Source: Caldilineaceae bacterium (lineage in GTDB: Bacteria > Chloroflexota > Anaerolineae > Caldilineales > Caldilineaceae). Taken from it: a DNA stretch of 64,000 nucleotides. Below the pieces are notes generated by a model. The model saw only the letters and a list, made by a program, of their open reading frames with translations. It had not been told where the DNA came from and did no database searches. Location: assembly GCA_958295845.1 (NCBI GenBank), contig OY282376.1, forward strand, positions 1,749,022 to 1,813,021, given 5' to 3'. A program made the translations under genes and the position numbers. Positions 28,679 to 37,829 of the stretch are shown one piece after another. Each line of letters opens with the position of its first letter. Position 1 is the first letter of the stretch.

Positions 28679-29599
28679 TTAATCCCCCATCTCCAAATCG
28701 AAACTGATGTCCAGCGCGGGAACCGAATGGGTGAGCGCGCCTACCGAAATATAACTGACGCCGGTCGCGGCAACTGCCGCCACATTCTCAAGGCTTATGC
28801 CGCCGGAAGCTTCAAGAGGGATCCGACCGGCCGTGATCGACACAGCCTCTTTCATCTGTTCCGCAGTCATATTGTCGAGAAGAATTCGGTCTACGTCAAG
28901 CGCCAGCGCTTCTTTCAGTTGCGCCAGATTCGCCACCTCGACCTCAATCTCCAATGCCGCGTAACTTTCCCGTATGCCCTCTACAGCCGCCGTAATACTC
29001 CCGGCCGCAGCAATATGATTGTCCTTGACGAGCGCCATATCAAAAAGACCGAAGCGGTGGTTCATTCCCCCGCCCAACTGCACCGCTCTCTTGTCAAACA
29101 CGCGCAACCCCGGCGCCGTCTTGCGTGTGTCCAGAATGACCGCCTTCGTGCCCTGGGCTGCCTCAACAAAGCCCCGCGTCAATGTGGCGATGCCCGACAT
29201 ACGCTGCACAAAGTTCAAGGCCACCCTCTCAGCCGTCAGCAGGATCTGGGCAGGACCTGCCGCGCTGGCGATTACAGTTCCTGCGGCAACCCTTTCCCCG
29301 TCTGCCACGAAGGAGCGGAACCGAACGGGTTGACTAGGCTTGCCATTCGAGGCCGCCGCCTTCCACTCCACGAGGAGACCATAGGTCAGTTCGACGACCT
29401 CCAACCCTGCAATGATCCCCGATGACTTTGCCAAAAAGCGGCCTCTGGCCTGCCTCTTAGCAGGGATAGTTGACAGAGTAGTAACGTCCCCCGAGCCGAT
29501 ATCTTCCTTCAGTGCCAAGTGAACCGCCGGCTCGGCCAATTTCAGAAAATAGTCCACGCGCAACTCCTCTATGGGGGCGTGAAATGCCGCACCTGTCAT
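28679..29599 (-). CDS. nadC: Quinolinate phosphoribosyltransferase (carboxylating)
   Basis: 306-residue enzyme converting quinolinate and PRPP to nicotinate mononucleotide. Signature segments are ALKEDIGSGDVTTLSTIP, ALNFVQRMSGIATLTR, ILDTRKTAPGLRVFDKRAV and GGGMNHRFGLFDMALVKDNH, followed by VEVANLAQL and LLDNMT. It is somewhat longer at the N-terminus than the usual 280-290 residues. First gene of the minus-strand nadC-nadA(-nadB remnant) operon. Confidence 0.96.
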   Translation of the reverse strand: MTGAAFHAPIEELRVDYFLKLAEPAVHLALKEDIGSGDVTTLSTIPAKRQARGRFLAKSSGIIAGLEVVELTYGLLVEWKAAASNGKPSQPVRFRSFVADGERVAAGTVIASAAGPAQILLTAERVALNFVQRMSGIATLTRGFVEAAQGTKAVILDTRKTAPGLRVFDKRAVQLGGGMNHRFGLFDMALVKDNHIAAAGSITAAVEGIRESYAALEIEVEVANLAQLKEALALDVDRILLDNMTAEQMKEAVSITAGRIPLEASGGISLENVAAVAATGVSYISVGALTHSVPALDISFDLEMGD

Positions 29600-29894
29600 A
29601 AGAGTTGGAATCTACCGCGTAGAATAACAAAAGCGCGTTAGATCTACCAAACGGGCCGGCAGGAATCCAATGGTGGAGTCCTGGATCCTCAGCGCCTCTG
29701 TCCGGCTCCTGAAAAGAGTTACCGCGGCATCAGAGTCGCCACCAGCTGGGCGTTCAGTGCAACGACGTACTGCCAGGAATATTGTCGATCCCAACGAACA
29801 CTCGATAACCGGCGTTCACTTTGACTGGCTCATCGGTTCGGTTACACTGAAACCCGGGCCACTTCACTACGTATTGAACAGTGGATTGCGAATA

Positions 29895-30977
29895 ATGAGT
29901 GAAACCATTCTATCAGATTCCCTGGCTTCGGCCGCGACCGGCCGGCACGAGAATACCACCAGGTCGAAGCCCATTTCCGGGCTTCACTACGACTGGATCA
30001 TCAACCTGCTGAGCGCAATCTTTGTCGGTGGCCTGTACTTGGACGGCTGGGCCCACAACCACGGCCGCGTGGACGAGTCATTCTTCACACCCTGGCATGC
30101 CTTTTTCTACAGCGGATATCTTCTTGTGGCGGTCGCATTCGTAGCCGCTGCGGTTGCCAACCGTGCACGTGGCTTTCCACTATCCCTTTCCATCCCCGAC
30201 GGCTATCGCCTTACCGGAGTCGGTCTGTTCGTCTTCGCAGCCGGCGGCGTCGGCGACATGGTTTGGCACATCCTCTTTGGTATCGAGAGAGGCATAGAGG
30301 CCCTTTTCAGCCCCACCCACCTCCTCCTGGGACTCGGCATCGGACTGACTGTTACTGGCCCTCTGCGTGCTGCCTGGAACCGGAAGGAAGCAGGCAGCAG
30401 CTGGCGCGAACTGGGGCCTGCCATTGCTTCCCTGGCCACTTTTCTCGCAGCCCTCACATTCTTCATGATGTTCTTCTTCCCGGTCACCGTTCTGCTCGGC
30501 ACGGCTGGAACAGGCAGCGGCTACTTCCGCAACGATGTCGGCAAAGTGGCCGGTATGGTCGGCGCCACGCTGACCGCGGCAGCCCTGGCCGGACCGACTC
30601 TCCTCGCTCTCCGCCGCTGGCGACTGCCTCTGGGGGCAGTTTCAATTGTCCTCTGGATCTCGATCCTGGGTGCCACAATCGTCGACTACGACCGGCCGCT
30701 CATGGTCTGGCTCGCACTCGGCATGGCCGTCCCCGCCCTCGCCGTGGACTATCTTGCTTGGCGGGCAAGACCAAGCGCCAACCCTAACGCAGTGCGCTGG
30801 CTGGCACCAGCCATTCCCTTGTTGCTCTACGGCGGCTACTATCTCGTCCTGTTGCCAACTGCCGGGTCAACCTGGTCGGTTCACATGTGGACCAGTACAA
30901 TCGTCATCCCGGCCATGGCCTGTTGGCTTCTCAGTTTCCTGCTCGTGCCCCCGCAATTACCGGAGTCACCTTCGTGA
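29895..30977 (+). CDS. Polytopic membrane protein of unknown function
   Basis: 360 residues with roughly nine or ten hydrophobic segments. The first follows ISGLHYDWIINLLSAIFVGG, and conserved-looking polar residues lie in GWAHNHGRVDESFFTPWHAF and MVWHILFGIERGIEALFSPTHL, which is rich in His and could bind metal. I do not recognise the family. The ATG at 29895 is the last plausible start; an in-frame stretch upstream partly repeats the ISGLHYDWII segment (see findings). Its stop overlaps the nnrE GTG (GTGA), so it is translationally coupled to that gene. Confidence 0.75.
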   Translation: MSETILSDSLASAATGRHENTTRSKPISGLHYDWIINLLSAIFVGGLYLDGWAHNHGRVDESFFTPWHAFFYSGYLLVAVAFVAAAVANRARGFPLSLSIPDGYRLTGVGLFVFAAGGVGDMVWHILFGIERGIEALFSPTHLLLGLGIGLTVTGPLRAAWNRKEAGSSWRELGPAIASLATFLAALTFFMMFFFPVTVLLGTAGTGSGYFRNDVGKVAGMVGATLTAAALAGPTLLALRRWRLPLGAVSIVLWISILGATIVDYDRPLMVWLALGMAVPALAVDYLAWRARPSANPNAVRWLAPAIPLLLYGGYYLVLLPTAGSTWSVHMWTSTIVIPAMACWLLSFLLVPPQLPESPS

Positions 30978-31735
30978 TCCTTCCAGCGCTTACCACTGAC
31001 CAGATGCGCGAAGTAGACCGCCTGATGGTCGAGCACCTCGGCATCCAGCTTCTCCAGATGATGGAAAACGCCGGTCGCAACCTCGCCCTCCTGGCCAAGC
31101 GGATCCTTTCCCATGACGAAGACGACGACGATGCGCTGCAGGACCGGCCCATCGTGGTGCTGGCCGGTCGCGGCAACAATGGCGGCGGAGGGCTGGCCGC
31201 CGCCCGCCACCTGCTCAACTGGGGCGCCTGGGTCCAGATCGTTCTGACCGACCCGCCTGCTGACCTGCCGTCCGGCGCAATGAGAGATCAGCTCTTGATT
31301 CTTCAAAAGATGGACGCCCCATTGGCTTTTGCCGATGAGGGCTGGGAGCTACCCCCAGCCGACCTGGTTGTCGACGCCCTGATCGGCTACGGTATCTCCG
31401 GAGATCCCCGCGGCCGGACCGCCGACCTGATCCAGCTGGCCAACAGCAGCGTTGCCCCAATCCTGAGCCTGGACGTCCCCAGCGGCCTCGACCCGGCCAG
31501 CGGGCAGCTGCATATCCCCCATGTCTCCGCAACCGCCACCATGACGTTAGCCCTTCCAAAACGAGGGCTCATACAGCAGGAGGCGCAGGCGGCCTGCGGC
31601 CAGCTCTTCCTCGCCGATATCGGAGTGCCGCCGGAACTCTACGAATACCTCGACCTGGAGGTTCCGCCGTTCTTTGCTATCGATACTCTCATGCCTCTCC
31701 AAATACAGGACGGCGTAGTTCTTCTTCAGGAGTAG
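30974..31735 (+). CDS. nnrE: NAD(P)H-hydrate epimerase (YjeF N-terminal domain)
   Basis: 253-residue single-domain protein repairing R-NAD(P)HX to the S form. Family blocks are LTTDQMREVDRLM, MMENAGRNLA, VLAGRGNNGGGGLAAARHL, DLVVDALIGYGISG and LDVPSGLDP. The GTG start at 30974 overlaps the previous stop and has CGGAG upstream. The kinase-like dehydratase domain usually fused or adjacent is missing here, so it must be encoded elsewhere if present. Part of a four-gene run ending with thiN. Confidence 0.9.
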   Translation: MILPALTTDQMREVDRLMVEHLGIQLLQMMENAGRNLALLAKRILSHDEDDDDALQDRPIVVLAGRGNNGGGGLAAARHLLNWGAWVQIVLTDPPADLPSGAMRDQLLILQKMDAPLAFADEGWELPPADLVVDALIGYGISGDPRGRTADLIQLANSSVAPILSLDVPSGLDPASGQLHIPHVSATATMTLALPKRGLIQQEAQAACGQLFLADIGVPPELYEYLDLEVPPFFAIDTLMPLQIQDGVVLLQE

Positions 31736-31741
31736 CCTGGC

Positions 31742-32323
31742 GTGTTTGAACTCTCCAACCTCTTTTTCGTGCTGAGCTATCTGCTTATCTTCTTGGGAAT
31801 TGTCGGAGCGCTCGTGCCTATTCTGCCCGGACCGCTGCTCATCTGGCTGGGCGCTCTGGTCTGGGCCTGGGCAGACGGTTTTGTCCGCATCGGTTGGCCC
31901 ACACTTCTCGTGCTTGCCGTTCTCACGGTCATCGCCTGGGGCGCAGATCTGGGCCTGACTTTCCTCGGCAGCAAGAAGTCCGGCGCAGGCTGGCGGTCGA
32001 TTGGCGTATCAATGTTGGGCGGACTGATCGGCGCGATCCTGCTCTCCAGTGTTCCCGTCGTCGGCACCTTCATCGGCGCCGCGATTGGCTCCATCTCCGC
32101 CCTCTGGTTCATGGAATACCGGCGCGCGCAGTTAGCCCCTCGGGACGGATCCGTGCCATATGCCGGAACCAACCCTTCGAGCCCCTCGAATGTGCAGGAA
32201 AACAAAGCCAGAGCGACGCGAGCCGTGAAGGGGTATGTAGGCGGCTTTCTGATGGCCATGGCCGTCGAATTCATCATCAGTCTGATGATGTTGTCGATCT
32301 TCGCCTGGCAGGCCTTTTTGTAA
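31742..32323 (+). CDS. DUF456 membrane protein
   Basis: 193 residues with about four membrane helices. PILPGPLLIWLGALVWAWAD and WGADLGLTFLGSKKSGAGW match DUF456, with the small-residue loops that recall glycine-zipper proteins. The start is a GTG six bases after nnrE. Function is unknown. A hydrophilic loop (about 120-155) with charged residues separates the last two helices. Confidence 0.85.
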   Translation: MFELSNLFFVLSYLLIFLGIVGALVPILPGPLLIWLGALVWAWADGFVRIGWPTLLVLAVLTVIAWGADLGLTFLGSKKSGAGWRSIGVSMLGGLIGAILLSSVPVVGTFIGAAIGSISALWFMEYRRAQLAPRDGSVPYAGTNPSSPSNVQENKARATRAVKGYVGGFLMAMAVEFIISLMMLSIFAWQAFL

Positions 32324-32338
32324 AGGGGTGGAAAAGAA

Positions 32339-32989
32339 GTGCGGGCAGTTGTTTTCGTAAACGGGGAAATACCCGACTATGATGCCGCGGCGCGCTGGCT
32401 GCGTCAGGATGACTATCGAGTCGCCGCTGACGGTGGCGCTCGCCACATGGAGGCTCTTGGACTGTTGCCCGACGTAATCGTCGGTGACTTGGACAGCATC
32501 GACGAGCTTCTCCTCGCCAGATTCCAAGAGGAAGGCGCCGCCGTCGAAAGGCATCCCGTCGCCAAGGACGCCACCGATCTGGAGCTGGCCATCGCACGTG
32601 CCGTCAATGACGGCGCCACAGAGATCCTGCTGGTAGGCGCTCTCGGCGGTCGCCTTGACCAGACTCTCGCCAATCTCTTGATACTGGCCCAACAAAATTG
32701 GAATGTTCCGCTTGCCGTCGCCGAAGGTGACCAGTTGGCGCGTGTGCTGCGCGGCCCCCAACAGTTGACACTGACGGGGCCGACCGGCGGCTATGTCAGC
32801 GCCGTCGCCCTGAGTGAGGAAGTGACCGGCGTAACCTACCTGGGGCTCGAATACCCGCTGACGAACGCAACCCTGCGCCTTGGCAGCACGCGCGGCGTTA
32901 GCAACACGTTGGCGAATTCACCGGCGCAGATCTCGATCGATGAGGGCATCCTACTTGTGATCCAGCAGTTTCCGTTGACTTCAGAGTAA
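32339..32989 (+). CDS. thiN: Thiamine pyrophosphokinase
   Basis: 216-residue enzyme phosphorylating thiamine to thiamine diphosphate. Diagnostic motifs are AADGGARHMEALGLLPDVIV-GDLDSID near the N-terminus, KDATDLELAI and GALGGRLDQTLANL. GTG start with GGGGTGGAA upstream, 15 bp after the DUF456 gene, so it ends the membrane protein-nnrE-DUF456-thiN operon. It is convergent with the Lgt-like gene. Confidence 0.93.
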   Translation: MRAVVFVNGEIPDYDAAARWLRQDDYRVAADGGARHMEALGLLPDVIVGDLDSIDELLLARFQEEGAAVERHPVAKDATDLELAIARAVNDGATEILLVGALGGRLDQTLANLLILAQQNWNVPLAVAEGDQLARVLRGPQQLTLTGPTGGYVSAVALSEEVTGVTYLGLEYPLTNATLRLGSTRGVSNTLANSPAQISIDEGILLVIQQFPLTSE

Positions 32990-33065
32990 TCGTGCGTCTT
33001 CGCACTCCCCAGCAGTCGCCCCGTCATAGCCTGCGTCGATTGGGTCTTTAACGCGACTGTATAAC

Positions 33066-33881
33066 CTACGCCTCCGGCGGAGTGCCGCTCTCTTCCCGTT
33101 CTGCTACCTGAAGTTGGCCCTCTCCGCCCGCTGTCTGCGCTAGCAATAGTGCCAACCCGGCCGCTGCAACCAGCGCCGCCACCTGCGAAACGCGCAGCGC
33201 ACCCAACAGATGGCTGTCCGCAGCAAACCCGTCGGCGAACAACCGCAGAACAGCAAGCGCCAGGATGGCTTGGCCCGCAAGCCGACCTGGTCTGCGCCAG
33301 TTGCCCCAAAACAAGAAACTGCCGACAATCAGCATCATTCCCACGGCACGGTATAGCGCGATAGGATGACGGACCACCGCCGCCTGCGACAGAACCGCGT
33401 CATATGAGCTGCCTATCCACGCCATCATCCAGGACAAAGCGCCCGGCGGAACACCTGCCGTACCCACCACCGCGCCGGTCAGAAAGTTCGAAATCTCCAG
33501 GACCACCCCGCCCGCCAGCAGCCCGAATACGGCCGCGACCCCGACCGGCCTTGGATCGGCCCCTACTCGAATCAAATATACGTAAGCCGCTATCAGGCTG
33601 CCCACCACCCCCGGCCACAACAGCAGCCCGCCCGGCCTGATGCTGATCAGCAGCAACGGCTCCGCGCGGTAGACGCTCCAGAACTGGACTGCATGCGACA
33701 GCCGGGCTACAATGACCCCCGCCGCAAATGCGATCGTGCCCAGATTCCAGATCATGTCCGGGTCCAGTTGTAAACGCCTGCCAACCCGCGCCATGACCGA
33801 CAGTCCGAACCACGCGGCAACGATTGCCAGGATCTGGGCCGTAGGCAAGGATAGCGGTCCTAGTGGTAGTGACGGATACAC
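33066..33881 (-). CDS. Prolipoprotein diacylglyceryl transferase-like membrane protein
   Basis: 271 residues with seven or so membrane helices and the Lgt layout: RLSHAVQFWSVYRAEPLLL matches the helix-loop ending in the AxPL segment, and VRHPIALYRAVGMM matches the RHPxQLYE block. The Lgt signature GRxGNFxNxE is degenerate here (EISNFLTGAVVGT), with the key Arg/Gly and Glu replaced. It may therefore be a divergent paralogue without normal acyl-transfer activity. The C-terminal ~25 residues are charged and cytoplasmic. Confidence 0.7.
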   Translation of the reverse strand: MYPSLPLGPLSLPTAQILAIVAAWFGLSVMARVGRRLQLDPDMIWNLGTIAFAAGVIVARLSHAVQFWSVYRAEPLLLISIRPGGLLLWPGVVGSLIAAYVYLIRVGADPRPVGVAAVFGLLAGGVVLEISNFLTGAVVGTAGVPPGALSWMMAWIGSSYDAVLSQAAVVRHPIALYRAVGMMLIVGSFLFWGNWRRPGRLAGQAILALAVLRLFADGFAADSHLLGALRVSQVAALVAAAGLALLLAQTAGGEGQLQVAEREESGTPPEA

Positions 33882-34007
33882 GTTTTCGCCTCCGTTGCGG
33901 CCCGGTGCATTGTCACTGAACGGAAAAAATCGGCGCCAGACCTACCTGTAGTATACTGCTTTCGTTTAGACGGCAAACTTATTCCGGCAACCGGTGTCCC
34001 CAATCAC

Positions 34008-35822
34008 ATGAACCTGGACCACATTCGCAACTTCTGCATCATAGCCCACATCGACCACGGCAAAAGCACCTTGGCCGATCGCCTGATCCAGCACACCGGC
34101 ACCGTTACCGACCGCGAGATGAAGGAGCAGCTGCTAGACTCGATGGACCTGGAGCGCGAAAAGGGTGTCACAATCAAAGCCAGCGCCGTGCGCATGATCT
34201 ACCGCCGCCAGGCGGACGGCGAGCCGCCCGCAGACTATGAAATGAATCTCATCGACACGCCCGGTCACGTCGATTTCACCTACGAGGTAAAGCGCGCCCT
34301 GCAGGCCTGTGAAGGCGCTATCCTCGTCGTCGACGCCTCCCAGGGCATCCAGGCCCAGACCGTCGCCCACCTACTCGCCGCGATGGAGCTTGACCTGACC
34401 ATCGTCCCCGTCCTCAACAAAATCGACCTGCCGGCCGCCGTGCCCGATGAAGTGGCCCAGGATATCGAGGATCTGCTAGCAGTACCCGCCTCCGACATCC
34501 TCCGCATCAGCGCCAAAGACAGTGTCAACATCGAGGAGGTACTTGAGGAAGTCGTCGAGCAGGTACCGTCGCCCCAAGGAGACGCTAGCGAAAAGTTGCA
34601 GGCCCTGATCTTCGACTGCCACTACGACCCCTACAAAGGCGTCGTGGCCTACATCCGCGTGGTGAACGGTACGATGCCAGGGCCCGTGCCCCTTCTGGCG
34701 ATCTCCGGGAACAGAAACATCGATCCGATCGAAATCGGAATCCTCACCCCTGCGCCGGTAAAGGCTTCACGACTGACCGCCGGCGAAGTCGGCTATATCG
34801 CCACCGGCCTCAAAAGCGTGCAGGACCTCGACGTCGGCGACACAATTACACTCGCCTCCGATCCTGCCTCCGAACCGCTGCCCGGCTACGAGCCGATGAA
34901 GCCCATGGTCTTTGCCGGACTCTTTCCGACTGACTCCGACGATTACCACGATCTCCGCGACGCCCTCGAAAAACTGCATCTCAACGACGGTGCCCTCACC
35001 TATGAACCGGAGACCAGCCAGGCCCTCGGATTCGGCTTTCGCCTCGGTTTTCTCGGCCTCTTCCACATGGAGATTATACAGGAGCGGCTCGAGAGGGAAT
35101 ACGATCTGGACATCATCTTTACCGCGCCCTCAGTGGCCTACCGCGTGGTGACAACCGACGGCGAAGAGTTTCTGCTCGAAAGCCCCGCCGATCTGCCCGA
35201 TCCCAGCGAGATTGAACAGATAGAGGAGCCTTGGTGCAGCTTGCAGATTTACGCGCCGTCCGAATACATCGGCCCCATCCTCGAAATGGTCACCAAACGC
35301 CGCGGCCGCGTAAAGAACCAGCTCTGGCTGGATACAAAGCGGGTGGAGCTCAGTTTCCAGATTCCACTGTCCGAAATCATTGTCGACTTCTACAACGAGC
35401 TGAAGGCCCGCACGCGCGGATATGCCTCCATGGACTACAACCTGGAGGACTACCATGCCTCCGACATGGTCAAGCTCGACGTCCTTGTTAACGGTCAGGC
35501 TGTTGACGCTTTGAGCATCATCATTCATCGCGAAAACGCCTACACCAAGGGTCAGCGCATGGTCAGCAAGATGAAGGATATCATCCCTCGTCAGCAATTC
35601 GTTGTCCCCATTCAGGCCGCCGTCGGCAACAAGGTGATCAGCCGCGCCAATGTAAAGGCCGTGCGCAAAGACGTGCTCTCCAAATGCTACGGCGGCGACG
35701 TGACAAGGAAGCGCAAGCTTCTCGAAAACCAGAAGGCCGGCAAGAAGCGCATGAAAATGGTCGGCGCCGTCGAGATCCCGCAGGAGGCCTTCATGACCGT
35801 CCTGAGCCTGGAGGATGAATAA
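34008..35822 (+). CDS. lepA: Elongation factor 4 (LepA)
   Basis: 604-residue ribosome back-translocase GTPase. G motifs are AHIDHGKST (G1), the EREKGVTIKA switch I, DTPGHVDF (G3) and NKIDLP (G4). The LepA-specific C-terminal domain with YKGQRM-like TKGQRMVSKMKDIIPRQ and GGDVTRKRKLLENQKAGK is complete. The stop overlaps the rsmA start by 8 bp, so lepA-rsmA-kinase form one operon. Confidence 0.98.
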   Translation: MNLDHIRNFCIIAHIDHGKSTLADRLIQHTGTVTDREMKEQLLDSMDLEREKGVTIKASAVRMIYRRQADGEPPADYEMNLIDTPGHVDFTYEVKRALQACEGAILVVDASQGIQAQTVAHLLAAMELDLTIVPVLNKIDLPAAVPDEVAQDIEDLLAVPASDILRISAKDSVNIEEVLEEVVEQVPSPQGDASEKLQALIFDCHYDPYKGVVAYIRVVNGTMPGPVPLLAISGNRNIDPIEIGILTPAPVKASRLTAGEVGYIATGLKSVQDLDVGDTITLASDPASEPLPGYEPMKPMVFAGLFPTDSDDYHDLRDALEKLHLNDGALTYEPETSQALGFGFRLGFLGLFHMEIIQERLEREYDLDIIFTAPSVAYRVVTTDGEEFLLESPADLPDPSEIEQIEEPWCSLQIYAPSEYIGPILEMVTKRRGRVKNQLWLDTKRVELSFQIPLSEIIVDFYNELKARTRGYASMDYNLEDYHASDMVKLDVLVNGQAVDALSIIIHRENAYTKGQRMVSKMKDIIPRQQFVVPIQAAVGNKVISRANVKAVRKDVLSKCYGGDVTRKRKLLENQKAGKKRMKMVGAVEIPQEAFMTVLSLEDE

Positions 35823-36693
35823 AAACGCTCCCTCCCCACTCGACCTCCTCCGACGTCACAATCTCAACCTGAAGAAATCCCTGGGCCAAAACCTCCTCGT
35901 CGACGCCTCCCACCTGAACCGCATCGCCGGCGCCGCTGACCTCAAACAGACCGACACCGTACTGGAAATCGGCCCCGGTCTCGGCTCCCTGACGCATCAC
36001 CTTACCGAACAAGCCGGCCGCGTCGTGGGCGTCGAGCTGGATCAGAGGCTGATCCCGATTTTGCGCGCACAGTTCGCCGACCGACCCCACGTCTCATTTG
36101 TCCACGGTGACATTCTTGAACACAACCCCGAAGAGCTCATCCGTGCCCACCTGCCCGGCTCCTCGTCCGCAGACGTATCATACAAGGACGTATCATATAA
36201 GGTAGTCGCCAACCTTCCTTACTACATCACCAGCGCAGTCCTGAAGCACATTCTGGAAAGTACCTCCCCGCCCTCGCTCGCAGTCCTGCTCGTACAGCAG
36301 GAAGTGGCCCAGCGCATGGCCGCCCAGCCCGGCGACATGTCGCTGCTGGCGGTGAGCGTGCAATTCTACGCTCGCCCACAACTGCTGCAAAGGATTCCAG
36401 CAGGGGCCTTCCGGCCCCGTCCCAAAGTCGATAGCCGTGTCGTGCGCCTCGATGTGCTCCCACAGCCAACCGTCCCCGATGTGCAACCGGCCCATTTCTT
36501 CCGCACCGTGCGCGCCGGATTCGGCCAGCGGCGTAAACAGCTTCGCAATAGCCTCAGCGCCGGTCTGTCCTGCTCGAAGCAGGAAGCCGAACGCTGGCTG
36601 ACCGCCTCCGGCATCGAACCCAGCCGTCGCGCAGAGACGCTCTCCTTACAGGAGTGGGGCATGCTCACCAAATCCGTCTACGAGAAAGCATGA
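35815..36693 (+). CDS. rsmA: 16S rRNA (adenine-1518/1519-N6) dimethyltransferase
   Basis: 292-residue KsgA methyltransferase acting late in 30S assembly. Motifs: KKSLGQNLLVDASHLNRI, LEIGPGLGSLT (SAM motif I), GVELDQ, then VVANLPYYITSAV (motif IV NLPY) and RPKVDSRVVRL. Upstream of NLPY, residues DVSYKDVSYKVV arise from a tandem 15-bp duplication at 36172-36201. The start overlaps lepA and the stop overlaps the kinase-like gene (ATGA), so the operon is tightly coupled. Confidence 0.96.
   Translation: MNKNAPSPLDLLRRHNLNLKKSLGQNLLVDASHLNRIAGAADLKQTDTVLEIGPGLGSLTHHLTEQAGRVVGVELDQRLIPILRAQFADRPHVSFVHGDILEHNPEELIRAHLPGSSSADVSYKDVSYKVVANLPYYITSAVLKHILESTSPPSLAVLLVQQEVAQRMAAQPGDMSLLAVSVQFYARPQLLQRIPAGAFRPRPKVDSRVVRLDVLPQPTVPDVQPAHFFRTVRAGFGQRRKQLRNSLSAGLSCSKQEAERWLTASGIEPSRRAETLSLQEWGMLTKSVYEKA
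36172..36201 (+). repeat. 15-bp tandem duplication inside rsmA
   Basis: GACGTATCATACAAG and GACGTATCATATAAG are back to back, encoding DVSYK twice. It is in frame and adds five residues just before the SAM/substrate motif NLPY. Confidence 0.9.
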
Positions 36694-37790
36694 AGCAGGA
36701 CAGCGAAGAATTGCGCGGCCTGGTAGATCATCTGTCGACTGTGCTGCAAGAGGAGTTATTCAAACCCGGCAGAGGAAAGACCGAGAGGCCGGCTTCTTCT
36801 CCACTTTCCGCGCCCAGTCGATCATGTCGGTCCGGTCAGGATTCGTCCCCGCAGGCAAGCGACGCGTGGATCTGGCAAGATTGGCATATCAACCCTGTTG
36901 GCGGCGGACTGAACGGTCGTCTATTTCGCGCATCCGGACCGGCAGGCGATGTTGCAACAAAGTTCTTGGTCCGCGATGAGCGCGACCGCGCCGGGAGAGA
37001 ATGGGCCGCGCTAACCAAGCTGGCCGAAAACGCCTCAACGCTTGCCCCCCAACCCCTCCTCCTCGATCGCGACCGCTACCCCCAACAGGTCATCGTGCAG
37101 TCCTGGCTGGAAGGCGAATCATCAGACACAGCACCGGAAGATGACGCCGCCTGGGAGGCCCTGTGCCAACACCTCCTTTATATCCATTCCCTCCCTATAG
37201 GGCAAGGCCATCCAGCTATTCGTCCCGTTGTCCTTTTCGTTACCTCGCCCTTCGACGCCTTGCAGGCCATCAGCTTTCAACACAACTGCCTGCCTCGAAC
37301 CGAATGGTCGCAGGCCGTCAACGACCTCGTTGACCAGGCCCAACTGCTCTCCTGGCCTAGCTGGCCCCGCCCGCCACTCCGATTCTGTCGCGGCGATCCC
37401 AATATCCGCAACTTCATCCGCCGTCCCTTTTCCTGGGCCTCCGTCGACTGGGAGTACAGCGGCTGGGGCGACCCCGCCTTCGAATTAGCCGATTTTCTCG
37501 TCCACGCCGCCCACATTACCTGGCCCCTTAAGCAAACGAGCCGCCTCGTGGACCTCTATTGCGCCCACAGCAAAGACACTGCGATCCGAGAACGGATCGC
37601 AGTGTATGAAACGCTTATGCTGATCTGGTGGACGTTGCGCTTGGGGCGCCTGCTCCCCGAAGCGCGATCAGGAGTCGACAAACGGCTCGTACAACGCCCC
37701 CAGTCCTGGTTCGAAGAGCGCCTGAAACTGCAAGAGCGCTACCTGCAACTGGCCGTCGACGCGCTTGAAGTCCGTAAGACTGCCCTGTAG
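36690..37790 (+). CDS. APH-type phosphotransferase-like protein
   Basis: 366 residues with the aminoglycoside phosphotransferase/choline kinase fold. The catalytic loop is FCRGDPNIRNF (for the usual HGDxxxxN, with R in place of H before GD), and SVDWEYSGWGDPAFELADF replaces the metal-binding IDWE segment. The N-terminal ~60 residues are variable and Ser/Pro-rich. ATG overlaps the rsmA stop. Relatives phosphorylate small molecules, so a drug-resistance role should not be assumed. Placement after lepA-rsmA suggests a housekeeping substrate. Confidence 0.8.
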   Translation: MKQDSEELRGLVDHLSTVLQEELFKPGRGKTERPASSPLSAPSRSCRSGQDSSPQASDAWIWQDWHINPVGGGLNGRLFRASGPAGDVATKFLVRDERDRAGREWAALTKLAENASTLAPQPLLLDRDRYPQQVIVQSWLEGESSDTAPEDDAAWEALCQHLLYIHSLPIGQGHPAIRPVVLFVTSPFDALQAISFQHNCLPRTEWSQAVNDLVDQAQLLSWPSWPRPPLRFCRGDPNIRNFIRRPFSWASVDWEYSGWGDPAFELADFLVHAAHITWPLKQTSRLVDLYCAHSKDTAIRERIAVYETLMLIWWTLRLGRLLPEARSGVDKRLVQRPQSWFEERLKLQERYLQLAVDALEVRKTAL

Positions 37791-37829
37791 AATCACCTTC
37801 CGGCATCTGAAACTAAGCAACGCGGTCGT

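Noticed and set aside
36690..37790. Antibiotic-resistance phosphotransferase
   Set aside because: The fold is APH-like but the catalytic loop and operon context do not support drug resistance; left as a generic kinase.
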